Shown: positions 7,019 to 13,175, counted from the first letter of the stretch. The stretch is 14,192 nt of DNA from CAZMGV01 sp964621525 [NCBI: uncultured bacterium] (GCA_964621525.1 CAZUMS010000020.1:64012-78203), one strand, 5' to 3'. The notes: a model not told the origin generated them from the sequence alone. A program made the numbers and translations.

Positions 7019-8443
7019 CTAGCCGGTTTTGACCAGAAGAACGCGCGGCTCGGTGAGGTCGTCCATGGCGGAACGGACGCCTTCGCGCCCCTCGCCCGAA
7101 TCCTTCACGCCGCCGTAGGGGTAATTGTCCACGCGCATCATCGGGTATTCGTTCACGACGACGCCGCCCGCGTCGATCTCCCGCCAGGCGCGGAAGGTTT
7201 TCGAGAGGTCCCGGGTGAAGACGCTCGACTGGAGGCCGAAGCGGGATTCGTTCAGGCGGCGGAGCGCCTGGTCGAAATCGGTGAACGGCTCGCACCACAC
7301 AACAGGGCCGAACACCTCGTCGCACACGAGCCGGATGTTCGGCGGCACCTGATCGACGATGGTGGGCTGAACGATCTTGCCGTTCCGGGTGCCGCCCGTA
7401 TGGAGCCGGGCCCCGGCGTGGCGCGCTTCCTCGATCCAGTTTTCGACCCGCTTGGCGGCTTCTTCGCTGATCAAGGGGCCGACCACGGTGGCCGGGTCGG
7501 CAGGATCGCCGGCGGGAAGCTTCTGGGCCGCATCGACCAGTTTCTGGATGAAACTGTCGTAAACCTTTTCCTCGACAAAGATCCGCTGGAGCGAGATGCA
7601 GATCTGTCCGGCGTACGCGAACGCGCCCTGCGCGCAACGGGAAGCGGCCCAGTCCAGGTCCGCGTCCGCCGTGACTATCGCCCCGGCGTCGCCGCCCAGT
7701 TCGAGGACCACCCGCTTCTTGCCCGCGAGCGCCTTCAGCTTCCAGCCCACGCGGTCCGAGCCCGTGAACGAGAAGGTCCGGATCCGGTCGTCGGTCACCA
7801 GTTTCTCGGCGATGTCGTCCGTGCAGTAGACGACGCTGAGCGCTCCGCGCGGCCAGCCCGACTGTTCGATGATCTCGGCCAGAAGGTACGACGTGAGCGG
7901 CGTCTGTTTCGCCGGTTTCAGGACGACGGGCGTCCCCGTCGCGATCGCCGGGGCGACCTTGTGGGCGACGAGGTTCAGCGGGAAATTGAACGGCGTAACG
8001 GCCGCGAGCGGGCCGCGCGGGAACCTCGACGTCGCACAGAAGAAACCCTCCGCGCGCGGCTCGATGTCCACCGGAATCACTTCGCCGCCAAACCGCTTGC
8101 TCTCCTCGGCGGCGATGATGAACGTGTTCACGGCGCGCTGGACCTCGGCGCGGGCGAACAGGATGGGCTTTCCCGCCTCCAGCATGATCATTTCGGCGAT
8201 TTCGTCGGCCCGTTCGCTGATGCCGGCGGCGATGTGCGTCAGGATGTCCGCCCGGCGGTGGGAAGGAAGCGCCCGGGTCTCGCGGAAGCTCTCATGCGCC
8301 GCCTGGATGGCGGCTTCCATGTCTTCGGGCAGGGCATACGGCGCATGGCCCACGAGCCGGTCCGAATAGGGACTGCGGACCCGGTAGAGCTCGCCCCCCT
8401 GGCGCCATTCGCCCCCGATGCGGTTTTTAAACTTTTTCGCCAC
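7019..8443 (-). CDS. NAD(P)-dependent aldehyde dehydrogenase
   Basis: A 474-aa full-length ALDH superfamily enzyme that oxidises an aldehyde to the acid (or CoA/phosphate-linked product) with NAD(P). All core residues are present: Asn153 in TPFNFP (oxyanion hole), Lys176 in VLKPA (cofactor), FTGSDRVG (226-233), general base Glu248 in ELGG, nucleophile Cys282 in GQICIS, and Glu376 in DEVFGP. The sequence around GQICISLQRIFV and the C-terminal MRVDNYPYGGVKDSGEGREG resembles the lactaldehyde / glyceraldehyde-3-phosphate (GAPN-like) / y4uC-type group rather than betaine or retinal dehydrogenases. The substrate cannot be fixed from sequence. No signal peptide, so cytoplasmic. The start is GTG 8443 with no clear ribosome-binding site. 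The cupin gene lies 62 bases upstream. Confidence 0.93.
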   Translation of the reverse strand: MAKKFKNRIGGEWRQGGELYRVRSPYSDRLVGHAPYALPEDMEAAIQAAHESFRETRALPSHRRADILTHIAAGISERADEIAEMIMLEAGKPILFARAEVQRAVNTFIIAAEESKRFGGEVIPVDIEPRAEGFFCATSRFPRGPLAAVTPFNFPLNLVAHKVAPAIATGTPVVLKPAKQTPLTSYLLAEIIEQSGWPRGALSVVYCTDDIAEKLVTDDRIRTFSFTGSDRVGWKLKALAGKKRVVLELGGDAGAIVTADADLDWAASRCAQGAFAYAGQICISLQRIFVEEKVYDSFIQKLVDAAQKLPAGDPADPATVVGPLISEEAAKRVENWIEEARHAGARLHTGGTRNGKIVQPTIVDQVPPNIRLVCDEVFGPVVWCEPFTDFDQALRRLNESRFGLQSSVFTRDLSKTFRAWREIDAGGVVVNEYPMMRVDNYPYGGVKDSGEGREGVRSAMDDLTEPRVLLVKTG

Positions 8444-8505
8444 AGTTGATGGGGTTTGAGGTTAACGCATTCCCCGCGCCGCGGAAACCCGCAGCAGATG
8501 CCGAT

Positions 8506-8868
8506 TCAGCGGGTACCGGTCCGTCCGTACCGGTCTTCGTGCCGGACGACGTCGTCAAGCTCGGGCGTCGAGACCTCAAGCACGTCCGTGTCCTCGATCG
8601 CCGTGAGGCGGTGACGGGTCCGGGGTTTCAGGTGCAGGATCTGACCCGGCCCCATTTCGAAGGTCTCCAGCCGGCCTCCCTCGGGCTGAAGGTCGATACG
8701 AAGCCGCCCCGTGAGGACGTACTGCGTCTCTTCCTTTTTCTCGTGGTGCTGGAGCGAGAGCGCCTCGCCCTTCGACACATGCAGGATCTTGCCGACATAC
8801 CGGTCCGTGTGGGCCCACAGGAGCTCGTAGCCCCACGGCTTGTCGGTCTTCTTGGGTGTCGAAAGCAT
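8506..8868 (-). CDS. Cupin-domain protein, mannose-6-phosphate isomerase type II-like
   Basis: A 120-aa single-domain cupin. It begins with the KPWGYE motif (10-15) typical of type II phosphomannose isomerase / mannose-1-phosphate guanylyltransferase C-terminal cupins. Predicted metal ligands are Gln40 and His42 in SLQHHEKKEE, Glu47 and His86 in RTRHRLTA. VLTGRLRIDL and FEMGPGQILHLKP are standard cupin strands. Bifunctional enzymes of this type are over 450 aa with a nucleotidyltransferase domain, which is absent; stand-alone cupins like this may isomerise a sugar phosphate or only bind one. The last residues (DRYGRTGTR) are encoded by two copies of GTACCGGT. The ATG at 8868 directly follows a motif shared with the start of the DUF309 gene. 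Confidence 0.85.
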   Translation of the reverse strand: MLSTPKKTDKPWGYELLWAHTDRYVGKILHVSKGEALSLQHHEKKEETQYVLTGRLRIDLQPEGGRLETFEMGPGQILHLKPRTRHRLTAIEDTDVLEVSTPELDDVVRHEDRYGRTGTR

Positions 8869-8877
8869 GGGCCGATT
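8866..8877 (-). repeat. 12-base motif at the cupin start, copy 1
   Basis: Read on the minus strand the sequence is AATCGGCCCATG, where ATG is the cupin start codon. The identical 12 bases occur at the DUF309 start (9381-9370). There is no Shine-Dalgarno sequence in the 9 bases before either ATG, so the motif might be a shared leader or operator element. Chance remains possible. Confidence 0.4.
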
Positions 8878-8913
8878 TAAGGCGATCCCGGCCGGGTTAG
8901 CAAGGCCATGGAA

Positions 8914-9372
8914 CTACGCGTGATGCTTCTCATTGTGCTTGCGCCGCCAGGAGGGATCGGGCGGCGGCTGAGGCGTGTAGCCGTCCACGTAGATCATTTT
9001 CGGAAACGTCGCCTCGGCGATCTCGTGCATGCGTTCCTCGCCGAGCTCGACGAGGCGCCCATAGTGCTGCTCTGCCGCGGCAAGGAATTCGTCCACCTTC
9101 AGCGGGGTCGCAAGGTGACGGGTCTTGCGGAGCTTCTCCATCCCCCGCTCGAACAGCGCTTTCGCTCCGGGGAACCCCCGCCCCACGATCTTGTAGTAGG
9201 CGACGGCCGTCTGGATGAGCCCCTGATAGAAGGTCTTCTGGTCTCCGGCGGAGTCCAGCCAGATGTCTTCAAAAGCGTCGTGGCAGGCGTGGTACTCGCC
9301 GGAATTGAACAGGCGGACACCCTCGTCAGCGAGCGCGGGCCATTCGATGGAGAACTGCAGGGGCTTGCTCAT
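8914..9372 (-). CDS. DUF309 family protein
   Basis: A 152-aa helical protein of the DUF309 family. Its hallmarks are present: LFNSGEYHACHDAFEDIWLD (21-40), with the conserved His-x2-His...Glu-x2-Trp pattern, and FYQGLIQTAVAYYKIVGRGF (48-67), followed by the GAKALFERGMEKLRK helix (69-83). The family has no established biochemical role. The conserved His and Glu residues suggest a metal or small-ligand site, but that is inference. The C-terminal tail after 130 is Pro-rich then basic and histidine-containing. The stop lies 45 bases before the cupin start on the same strand. Its start codon shares CATG with a possible divergent start of the secreted-protein gene. Confidence 0.9.
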   Translation of the reverse strand: MSKPLQFSIEWPALADEGVRLFNSGEYHACHDAFEDIWLDSAGDQKTFYQGLIQTAVAYYKIVGRGFPGAKALFERGMEKLRKTRHLATPLKVDEFLAAAEQHYGRLVELGEERMHEIAEATFPKMIYVDGYTPQPPPDPSWRRKHNEKHHA

Positions 9373-9381
9373 GGGCCGATT
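9370..9381 (-). repeat. 12-base motif at the DUF309 start, copy 2
   Basis: Identical to the motif at 8866-8877, including the start codon: minus strand AATCGGCCCATG. The match ends after the twelfth base. It lies inside the very short region between the divergent DUF309 and secreted-protein genes. Confidence 0.4.
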
Positions 9382-9406
9382 GTGGGAAACGCTCCCTGCC
9401 GACGCA

Positions 9407-9889
9407 ATGGCGACGCCCCTCAGATCAATCTTTCCGGTCGCGGTGCTTCTAGCCGCCGCCCTGCTGCCGCACGCGGCCTGCGAGACCGTCGACCGGCGGC
9501 TTGAACTGGCCTACCAGCCGGACGAGCCCGGCCAGACCGAGGACGACCCGCTCGAGATTCCTTCGTCGCCGAATGCCACGGGACAGGTAACGCTCGACCT
9601 CACCTCGATCAACGGTTTCACGGGCGAGGCCTCCGTCATCGTGTTTCCGGACCCCCTCTGCATCCTGGACGTGAACGATAACGAGAAATGCATCGAGGTG
9701 GGGACGTTCCCGGCCCGTCCGTTCCAGTTCGTCTCCGCCGGACAGACAAAGCCGGTCACGGTGATCTTCGACGCCGAAGACGGCACCGAAACGGAACCGG
9801 ATGCCGTCTACCGCATCCGCGTGGGCGCCGGAGCCGTCGGCGAACTGGTGGAAACCGGAGTCGATCTCTATTTCCGTATCGTTCCCTGA
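9407..9889 (+). CDS. Small secreted protein of unknown function
   Basis: A 160-aa protein I do not recognise. The N-terminus MATPLRSIFPVAVLLAAALLPHAAC is a clear export signal. Cys25 could be a lipidation site, but HAAC is a poor lipobox, so ordinary signal peptidase cleavage is as likely. The mature part is acidic and beta-strand-like (QVTLDLTSING, EASVIVFPDP, KPVTVIFDAEDG, YRIRVGAGAVG, GVDLYFRIV), with a possible disulfide between Cys85 and Cys95 around DVNDNEK. It resembles a single extracellular beta-sandwich domain. ATG 9407 gives the better signal peptide but lacks a Shine-Dalgarno. An in-frame ATG at 9371 follows AGGGG by 7 bases but would put 12 partly acidic residues ahead of the signal. 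Confidence 0.75.
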   Translation: MATPLRSIFPVAVLLAAALLPHAACETVDRRLELAYQPDEPGQTEDDPLEIPSSPNATGQVTLDLTSINGFTGEASVIVFPDPLCILDVNDNEKCIEVGTFPARPFQFVSAGQTKPVTVIFDAEDGTETEPDAVYRIRVGAGAVGELVETGVDLYFRIVP

Positions 9890-9945
9890 CCGGGGTCCCC
9901 TGTAACGTTTTCGCGATTCGACGGACCGTACCGGCGGTGTTTGCC

Positions 9946-9971
9946 GGAACCTTAAACCGCGGGATACCGTC
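9946..9971 (+). promoter_or_regulatory. Candidate ECF-type promoter upstream of the sigma factor gene
   Basis: GGAACC (9946-9951) and CGTC (9968-9971) are separated by 16 bases. This matches the general GGAAC / CGTC layout recognised by many ECF sigma factors, which often transcribe their own operon. Transcription would begin near 9978, about 37 bases before the sigma start. The rest of the 125-base gap (9890-10014) holds no other convincing signal. Confidence 0.45.
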
Positions 9972-10014
9972 GCCTCATCTGGACAGCCGCCCTGATGCGG
10001 CTGCCCGTACCCCG

Positions 10015-10674
10015 ATGACCCGCAACACCAACAGACTGTCCCCCGATCATCCTGACCGCGAGCTGGTCGGACGCCTGCTGGGCGGCGACGAGCGGGCGTT
10101 TACGGAACTCGTGCGGGCCTGGTACGGCCCGCTCATGCGCATGGCCCGGAATTTCGTCGCTTCCGAGGCTGTCGCCGAAGAAGCCGTGCAGGAGACCTGG
10201 CTCGAGGTTTTCAGGGGGCTTGAGCGGTTCGAGGGCCGCTCCTCCCTGCGCACCTGGGTGTTCCGTATCCTGATGAACCGGGCGCGGACCCGGGGCGAGC
10301 GGGAACACCGGTCAGTGCCGTTCTCGGCGCTGGCCGGAGCCGGCGAGGACGACGGCGGGGAATCCGCTGTCGATCCCTCGCGCTTCGGGCCCGACGGCCA
10401 CTGGCTCGCGTTCCCGGAAGAATGGCCACGGCTCTCCCCCGAGGGACTGCTCGAAAACCGGGAGCTCGCCGGACTGGTGGCCTCGGTCATCGAGACGCTT
10501 CCGGCAAACCTCCGGACGGTGGTCGAACTCCGGGACCGGGACCAGTGGAGTTCCGAAGAAGTCTGCGACCTCCTTGGAATCTCCGACGCCAACCAGAGGG
10601 TTCTGCTTCACCGGGCCCGCAGCCGTGTCAGGCAGGCCCTTGAGAACCGGCTCGGAAAGGGGAAAACGCCGTGA
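10015..10674 (+). CDS. ECF-family RNA polymerase sigma factor
   Basis: A 219-aa sigma-70-family factor with only regions 2 and 4, the hallmark of the ECF group. Region 2 is about 15-93: ELVGRLLGGDERAFTELV (16-33), then VAEEAVQETWLEVFRGLERF (53-72) for core binding and -10 recognition, then SLRTWVFRILMNRARTR. A linker (about 95-148) contains DPSRFGPDGHWLAFPEEWPR, a His-Trp-containing stretch. Region 4 is about 152-212, with the helix-turn-helix in WSSEEVCDLLGISDANQRVL (178-197). It redirects RNA polymerase to a dedicated promoter set. Start ATG 10015 has no good Shine-Dalgarno and is overlapped by a 7-codon leader frame (9995-10018). Its TGA overlaps the downstream GTG by 4 bases. The inducing signal cannot be told from sequence. 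Confidence 0.95.
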   Translation: MTRNTNRLSPDHPDRELVGRLLGGDERAFTELVRAWYGPLMRMARNFVASEAVAEEAVQETWLEVFRGLERFEGRSSLRTWVFRILMNRARTRGEREHRSVPFSALAGAGEDDGGESAVDPSRFGPDGHWLAFPEEWPRLSPEGLLENRELAGLVASVIETLPANLRTVVELRDRDQWSSEEVCDLLGISDANQRVLLHRARSRVRQALENRLGKGKTP

Positions 10675-10955
10675 CCACAAGTGGAAGTCCCCTGAAATCC
10701 GGCGGTTTCATGCTGAGCTGCCGCGAAGTCACCGAAACCGTGACCGACTACCTCGATGGCCGGATGCGGCTATGGGACCGGCTGCGGTTCCAGTTCCATC
10801 TGGGACTCTGCAAGGGCTGCCGGACCTATCTGGACCAGATCCGGACGACCGTGAAGATGACCGGCCGGCTGCCGGAAGCGCCGGTGCCCCCGGATGTGGA
10901 AAAGGCCCTGATCGAGCGGTTCCGGGACTGGAAACGGCACGATTCGGCCCCCTGA
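10671..10955 (+). CDS. Zinc-finger (zf-HC2-type) anti-sigma factor, probable
   Basis: A 94-aa soluble protein coupled to the sigma gene by a GTGA overlap. It has the zf-HC2 pattern: MLSCREVTETVTDYLDGRM (14-32), then FHLGLCKGCRTYLDQIRTTV (42-61) with His43, Cys47 and Cys50 as the HxxxCxxC zinc motif, and Cys17 as a possible fourth ligand. Such proteins bind region 2/4 of their partner ECF factor and release it when the zinc site is oxidised or otherwise changed. There is no transmembrane segment, so it senses in the cytoplasm, unlike membrane-spanning anti-sigmas. ATG 10710 (M14) is an alternative start; GTG 10671 is preferred because of the overlap. The acid/base-mixed tail (74-90) may be an amphipathic helix. 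Confidence 0.88.
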   Translation: MTTSGSPLKSGGFMLSCREVTETVTDYLDGRMRLWDRLRFQFHLGLCKGCRTYLDQIRTTVKMTGRLPEAPVPPDVEKALIERFRDWKRHDSAP

Positions 10956-10963
10956 TCCTTTCA

Positions 10964-10987
10964 CCGGGATGCCCCCCCTTGTCCCGG
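10964..10987 (+). terminator. Weak hairpin after the anti-sigma gene
   Basis: CCGGGA (10964-10969) pairs with TCCCGG (10982-10987) across a 12-base C-rich loop, 8 bases after the anti-sigma stop. No T-run follows, so termination is doubtful. It may mark the end of the sigma/anti-sigma transcript or be chance. A second short hairpin (TCCTT-GTTG-AAGGA, 11026-11039) follows before the next gene. Confidence 0.25.
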
Positions 10988-11065
10988 AGCGGTTCATGTA
11001 CAGATTGGCACCGGATGCGGGTCCCTCCTTGTTGAAGGAAAACCGGGGCGCCGGTCCGGAGAGTC

Positions 11066-11401
11066 ATGGGCGCTATCAGTTTCAGAACCGCTACCCGTAC
11101 GGTCCCGCTTGGCGAGCAGGCCCGGCTTCGCAAGCACCCGCCGGCTTTCGGGCTCGAGCGGTGGCAGGTGGACGGCCGCTTCGGCGACGATGCGGCGAAA
11201 GTGCTGGTTCTGCAGCTGCTCGGCGCCCGGCAGGCGCTTGGCGACCTCGACCATGTGGTGCTCGACTGGCAGGACGCCGTCATCGAAACGGGTCAGGCCG
11301 CGGCCGTCTGCACGGTCGCCCGCGAGGCGGGCGCCCGGTGTGTCCACGTCACCGCCGACCTGCCCGCGTTTCAGCCGGATCCGGCACTGCCGCTCGCCTG
11401 A
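11066..11401 (+). CDS. Small hypothetical protein
   Basis: A 111-aa protein I do not recognise. It starts at ATG 11066 with GGAGAG (11058-11063) close upstream, a good ribosome-binding site, and its third codon positions are strongly G/C, supporting translation. It is soluble, with no signal peptide or TM segment. The N-terminus is basic (FRTATRTVPLGEQARLRKH). The middle, DAAKVLVLQLLGARQALGDL (42-61), looks helical, and VVLDWQDAVIETGQAAAVCTVAREAGARCVHVTADLP suggests alternating helix and strand. It contains two cysteines (81 and 91) but no recognisable catalytic or metal motif. It sits 110 bases after the anti-sigma gene and 59 before queD, so it could belong to either unit. An antisense frame (10994-11347) was judged less likely. 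Confidence 0.65.
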   Translation: MGAISFRTATRTVPLGEQARLRKHPPAFGLERWQVDGRFGDDAAKVLVLQLLGARQALGDLDHVVLDWQDAVIETGQAAAVCTVAREAGARCVHVTADLPAFQPDPALPLA

Positions 11402-11424
11402 ACTCCCCTGCCCCCTGAATCCCG

Positions 11425-11447
11425 CCGCAGGGTTGCGGACCCTGCGG
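11425..11447 (+). promoter_or_regulatory. Hairpin directly upstream of the queD ribosome-binding site
   Basis: CCGCAGGG (11425-11432) and CCCTGCGG (11440-11447) form a perfect 8-bp stem with a 7-base loop. The stem ends 3 bases before GGGAGA, the likely queD Shine-Dalgarno (11451-11456). No T-run follows. It could control queD translation or stabilise the mRNA. It does not match the preQ1 riboswitch classes I know: there is no A-rich tail pairing into a loop. Confidence 0.45.
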
Positions 11448-11460
11448 ACCGGGAGATAAG

Positions 11461-11838
11461 GTGAACGCCGGTATGCTGCTCACGCGCGAATTCAGGTTCC
11501 ATGCCTCCCACCAGATCCCGAACCACGACGGGCTCTGCCAGAACCTGCACGGCCACAGCTACCTGCTGTACATCACCGTGAAGGGGAAGGTGGACCCCAA
11601 AACCGGGATGGTGATCGATTTCGACGAGCTGGACCGGATCGTGCGGGAGAAGGTCCTGAAGAAACTGGACCACAACTTCCTGAACAACCACATTCCCCTT
11701 CCCTCCTGCGAAAACATCGCCGTCTGGATCTGGAAGGAAGTGAAACCGGAGCTCCCCGGCCTCGACGAAGTGAAGCTCTATGAGACCCACGACTCCTGCG
11801 TGATCTACCGCGGCGACGAAGACGAACGGGCGGCCTGA
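11461..11838 (+). CDS. queD: 6-carboxytetrahydropterin synthase (QueD / PTPS family)
   Basis: A 125-aa T-fold enzyme. QueD converts 7,8-dihydroneopterin triphosphate to 6-carboxy-5,6,7,8-tetrahydropterin, the second step of the queuosine / 7-deazapurine pathway. Zinc ligands His17, His30 and His32 are in FHASHQIPNHDG and CQNLHGHSY. The catalytic cysteine is Cys26 in the C-x3-HGH spacing characteristic of QueD; eukaryotic pyruvoyl-tetrahydropterin synthases have C-x5-HGH and PTPS-III has Glu there. Asp70-His71 (KKLDHNFLNN) completes the catalytic set. SCENIAVWIW (82-91) and YETHDS (107-112) form the pterin site. GTG 11461 is preferred because GGGAG lies 5 bases upstream; ATG 11473 is the alternative. 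The folE-like gene follows after 5 bases, supplying the expected previous step. No queC, queE or queF is in the window. Confidence 0.9.
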   Translation: MNAGMLLTREFRFHASHQIPNHDGLCQNLHGHSYLLYITVKGKVDPKTGMVIDFDELDRIVREKVLKKLDHNFLNNHIPLPSCENIAVWIWKEVKPELPGLDEVKLYETHDSCVIYRGDEDERAA

Positions 11839-11843
11839 TCCAG

Positions 11844-12443
11844 TTGAAGAAAACGCCCGCAATAACCCCGAGGCGTTCCGCCGCCTCCATCCGGCCGGCC
11901 CTGATCGAGAAGGCCATGCGGGATTTTCTGGACGGCCTCGGCGTGAAGGACTCCTACGCGGATTCCCTTCCCCGCATCGTCGCCCGCGACTGGCCCACGG
12001 AAGTGCTGGACGGCTACGGGCAGGACCCGGCCGCACTGCTCAAGACCGAACCCATCGAGGCGTTCAGCGGCCAGATGATCATCGTCCGCGACATCGCGTT
12101 CACCTCGATCTGCTGCCATCACCTGCTGCCGTTCGTGGGCCGGGCGGCCATCGCCTACCTGCCGGACCGGACGGTCACGGGGTTTTCCGCCCTGGGCCGC
12201 GTGGTGGACTGTTTCGCCCACCGGTTCCAGACCCAGGAACGCATGACCGAGCAGATCGTGAAGTCCATCGACGCCGCTCTGAAACCCAAAGGCGTCGCCG
12301 TCCGCATCGAGGCCGAACAGCTCTGCATGTGCTCGCGCGGCCCCAAGAAACACGGAGCCCGGGTCGTCACGACCGCCTTCACCGGAAGCTTCCGGAAAAG
12401 CCGCCGCCAGCGGGACGAGTTCCTCCGGGCCGCCGGCCTGTGA
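11844..12443 (+). CDS. folE: GTP cyclohydrolase I family protein with altered active site
   Basis: A 199-aa type IA GTP cyclohydrolase I homologue. The family opens the guanine ring of GTP to form dihydroneopterin triphosphate, precursor of folate and queuosine. The fold signatures are clear: VRDIAFTSICCHHLLPFVG (81-99), IAYLPDRTVTGFSALGRVVD (103-122), RFQTQERMTEQI (127-138) and IEAEQLCMCSRG (155-166). The zinc ligands Cys90, His93 and Cys161 are kept, as are His92, Arg119, Gln131-Glu132 and Arg165. Against E. coli FolE, however, Glu111 is Cys91, Lys136 is Ala116 and the catalytic His179 is Gln159. I checked each of these codons in the DNA. The start is TTG 11844, 5 bases after queD with no ribosome-binding site of its own, implying coupling; ATG 11916 would remove the N-terminal helix. 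It may be a slow, altered or substrate-shifted enzyme. Confidence 0.85.
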   Translation: MKKTPAITPRRSAASIRPALIEKAMRDFLDGLGVKDSYADSLPRIVARDWPTEVLDGYGQDPAALLKTEPIEAFSGQMIIVRDIAFTSICCHHLLPFVGRAAIAYLPDRTVTGFSALGRVVDCFAHRFQTQERMTEQIVKSIDAALKPKGVAVRIEAEQLCMCSRGPKKHGARVVTTAFTGSFRKSRRQRDEFLRAAGL

Positions 12444-12455
12444 TAGACAGCTTTC

Positions 12456-13175
12456 ATGCCGCCTCCGGGTCAATTGCAGGGAAAAGTCGCTCTCGTCACC
12501 GGCGCCTCGCGCGGTATCGGAGCGGCCATCGCCCTCGAACTGGCCCGTGAGGGTGCGGTACTGGCCGTGCACTCCCGTTCGGCCGGGTCGATCGCCGCAA
12601 CCGCCGGAAAGCTCCGGAAACTCGGCGCAGAGGTTCTCGAACTCTCCGGCCTGCTTGAAACGCCGGGTACCGGTGAATGGCTCGTCGAGCAGGCTGTTGC
12701 CCGCTTCGGCCGTCTCGATATCGCCGTGAATAACGCCGGGATCAACATTCTGGGCCCGCTCGGCGAGCTTCCCCGGGAACAGTTCCTGAAGGTGCTGGAA
12801 GTAAACCTGCTGGCGCCGTTCGAGATCTGCTCGGCGGCGCTCCGGCACATGAAGGCCCGCAAATCCGGTGTCATCGTGAACGTCTCCAGCGTATCGGCGA
12901 AAACCGGGCTGCCGAAATTCCCCGGCTTCGCCGCCTACTCGGCTTCCAAGTACGGGCTTCAGGGGCTCACCGATGTGGCCCACGCCGAAGGCAGGCCGCA
13001 CGGAGTCCGGGTCGTCGCCCTTCAGCCGGGCTCGGTGAGGACCGACATGCTTAAGGCGACCCTGCCGGACGCGGCGGAGGCGCTGGACCCTGCCGAAGTC
13101 GCCCGTGTTGTCGCCTTCATCTGCTCCGATGCCGGAGCTTCGCTCGCGGGCTCGACTGTCGAGGTGTGGCCATGA
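12456..13175 (+). CDS. Short-chain dehydrogenase/reductase
   Basis: A 239-aa classical SDR, full length, cytoplasmic, NAD(P)-dependent. Motifs: cofactor-binding TGASRGIG (15-22), NNAG (92-95), active-site Ser145 in NVSSVSA, Tyr161 and Lys165 in YSASK, and PGSVRTDM (191-198). The TGx3GxG form is that of ordinary FabG-like SDRs, not the TGx3RxG form of the FolM/PTR1 pterin reductases, so a role as dihydrofolate/dihydromonapterin reductase is not supported by sequence. It starts 12 bases after the folE-like gene and its stop overlaps the next gene as ATGA. Position alone suggests a link to pterin chemistry (sepiapterin reductase is also an SDR), but a general 3-oxoacyl or other ketone reductase is equally possible. 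Confidence 0.92.
   Translation: MPPPGQLQGKVALVTGASRGIGAAIALELAREGAVLAVHSRSAGSIAATAGKLRKLGAEVLELSGLLETPGTGEWLVEQAVARFGRLDIAVNNAGINILGPLGELPREQFLKVLEVNLLAPFEICSAALRHMKARKSGVIVNVSSVSAKTGLPKFPGFAAYSASKYGLQGLTDVAHAEGRPHGVRVVALQPGSVRTDMLKATLPDAAEALDPAEVARVVAFICSDAGASLAGSTVEVWP

Noticed and set aside
6632-8449. 605-codon plus-strand open frame antisense to the aldehyde dehydrogenase and membrane-protein genes
   Set aside because: The opposite strand encodes a complete ALDH with all catalytic residues. The antisense product has low-complexity, Arg/Asp-rich composition typical of a shadow frame.
9901-9928. Second ECF-like promoter (TGTAAC ... CGTA) upstream of the sigma gene
   Set aside because: The spacing between the elements is about 20 bases, longer than ECF promoters allow.
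10994-11347. 117-codon minus-strand frame opposite the small hypothetical gene
   Set aside because: The plus-strand frame has a better ribosome-binding site and codon usage like its neighbours. The minus-strand product is unremarkable. Some doubt remains because neither product has a known family.
11402-11460. preQ1 riboswitch upstream of queD
   Set aside because: Only a plain hairpin is present. The A-rich tail and loop-pairing expected of the preQ1 classes I know are not seen.
11805-13001. 398-codon minus-strand open frame antisense to folE and the SDR
   Set aside because: It runs opposite two clear enzymes in a tight plus-strand operon and has no motif of its own.
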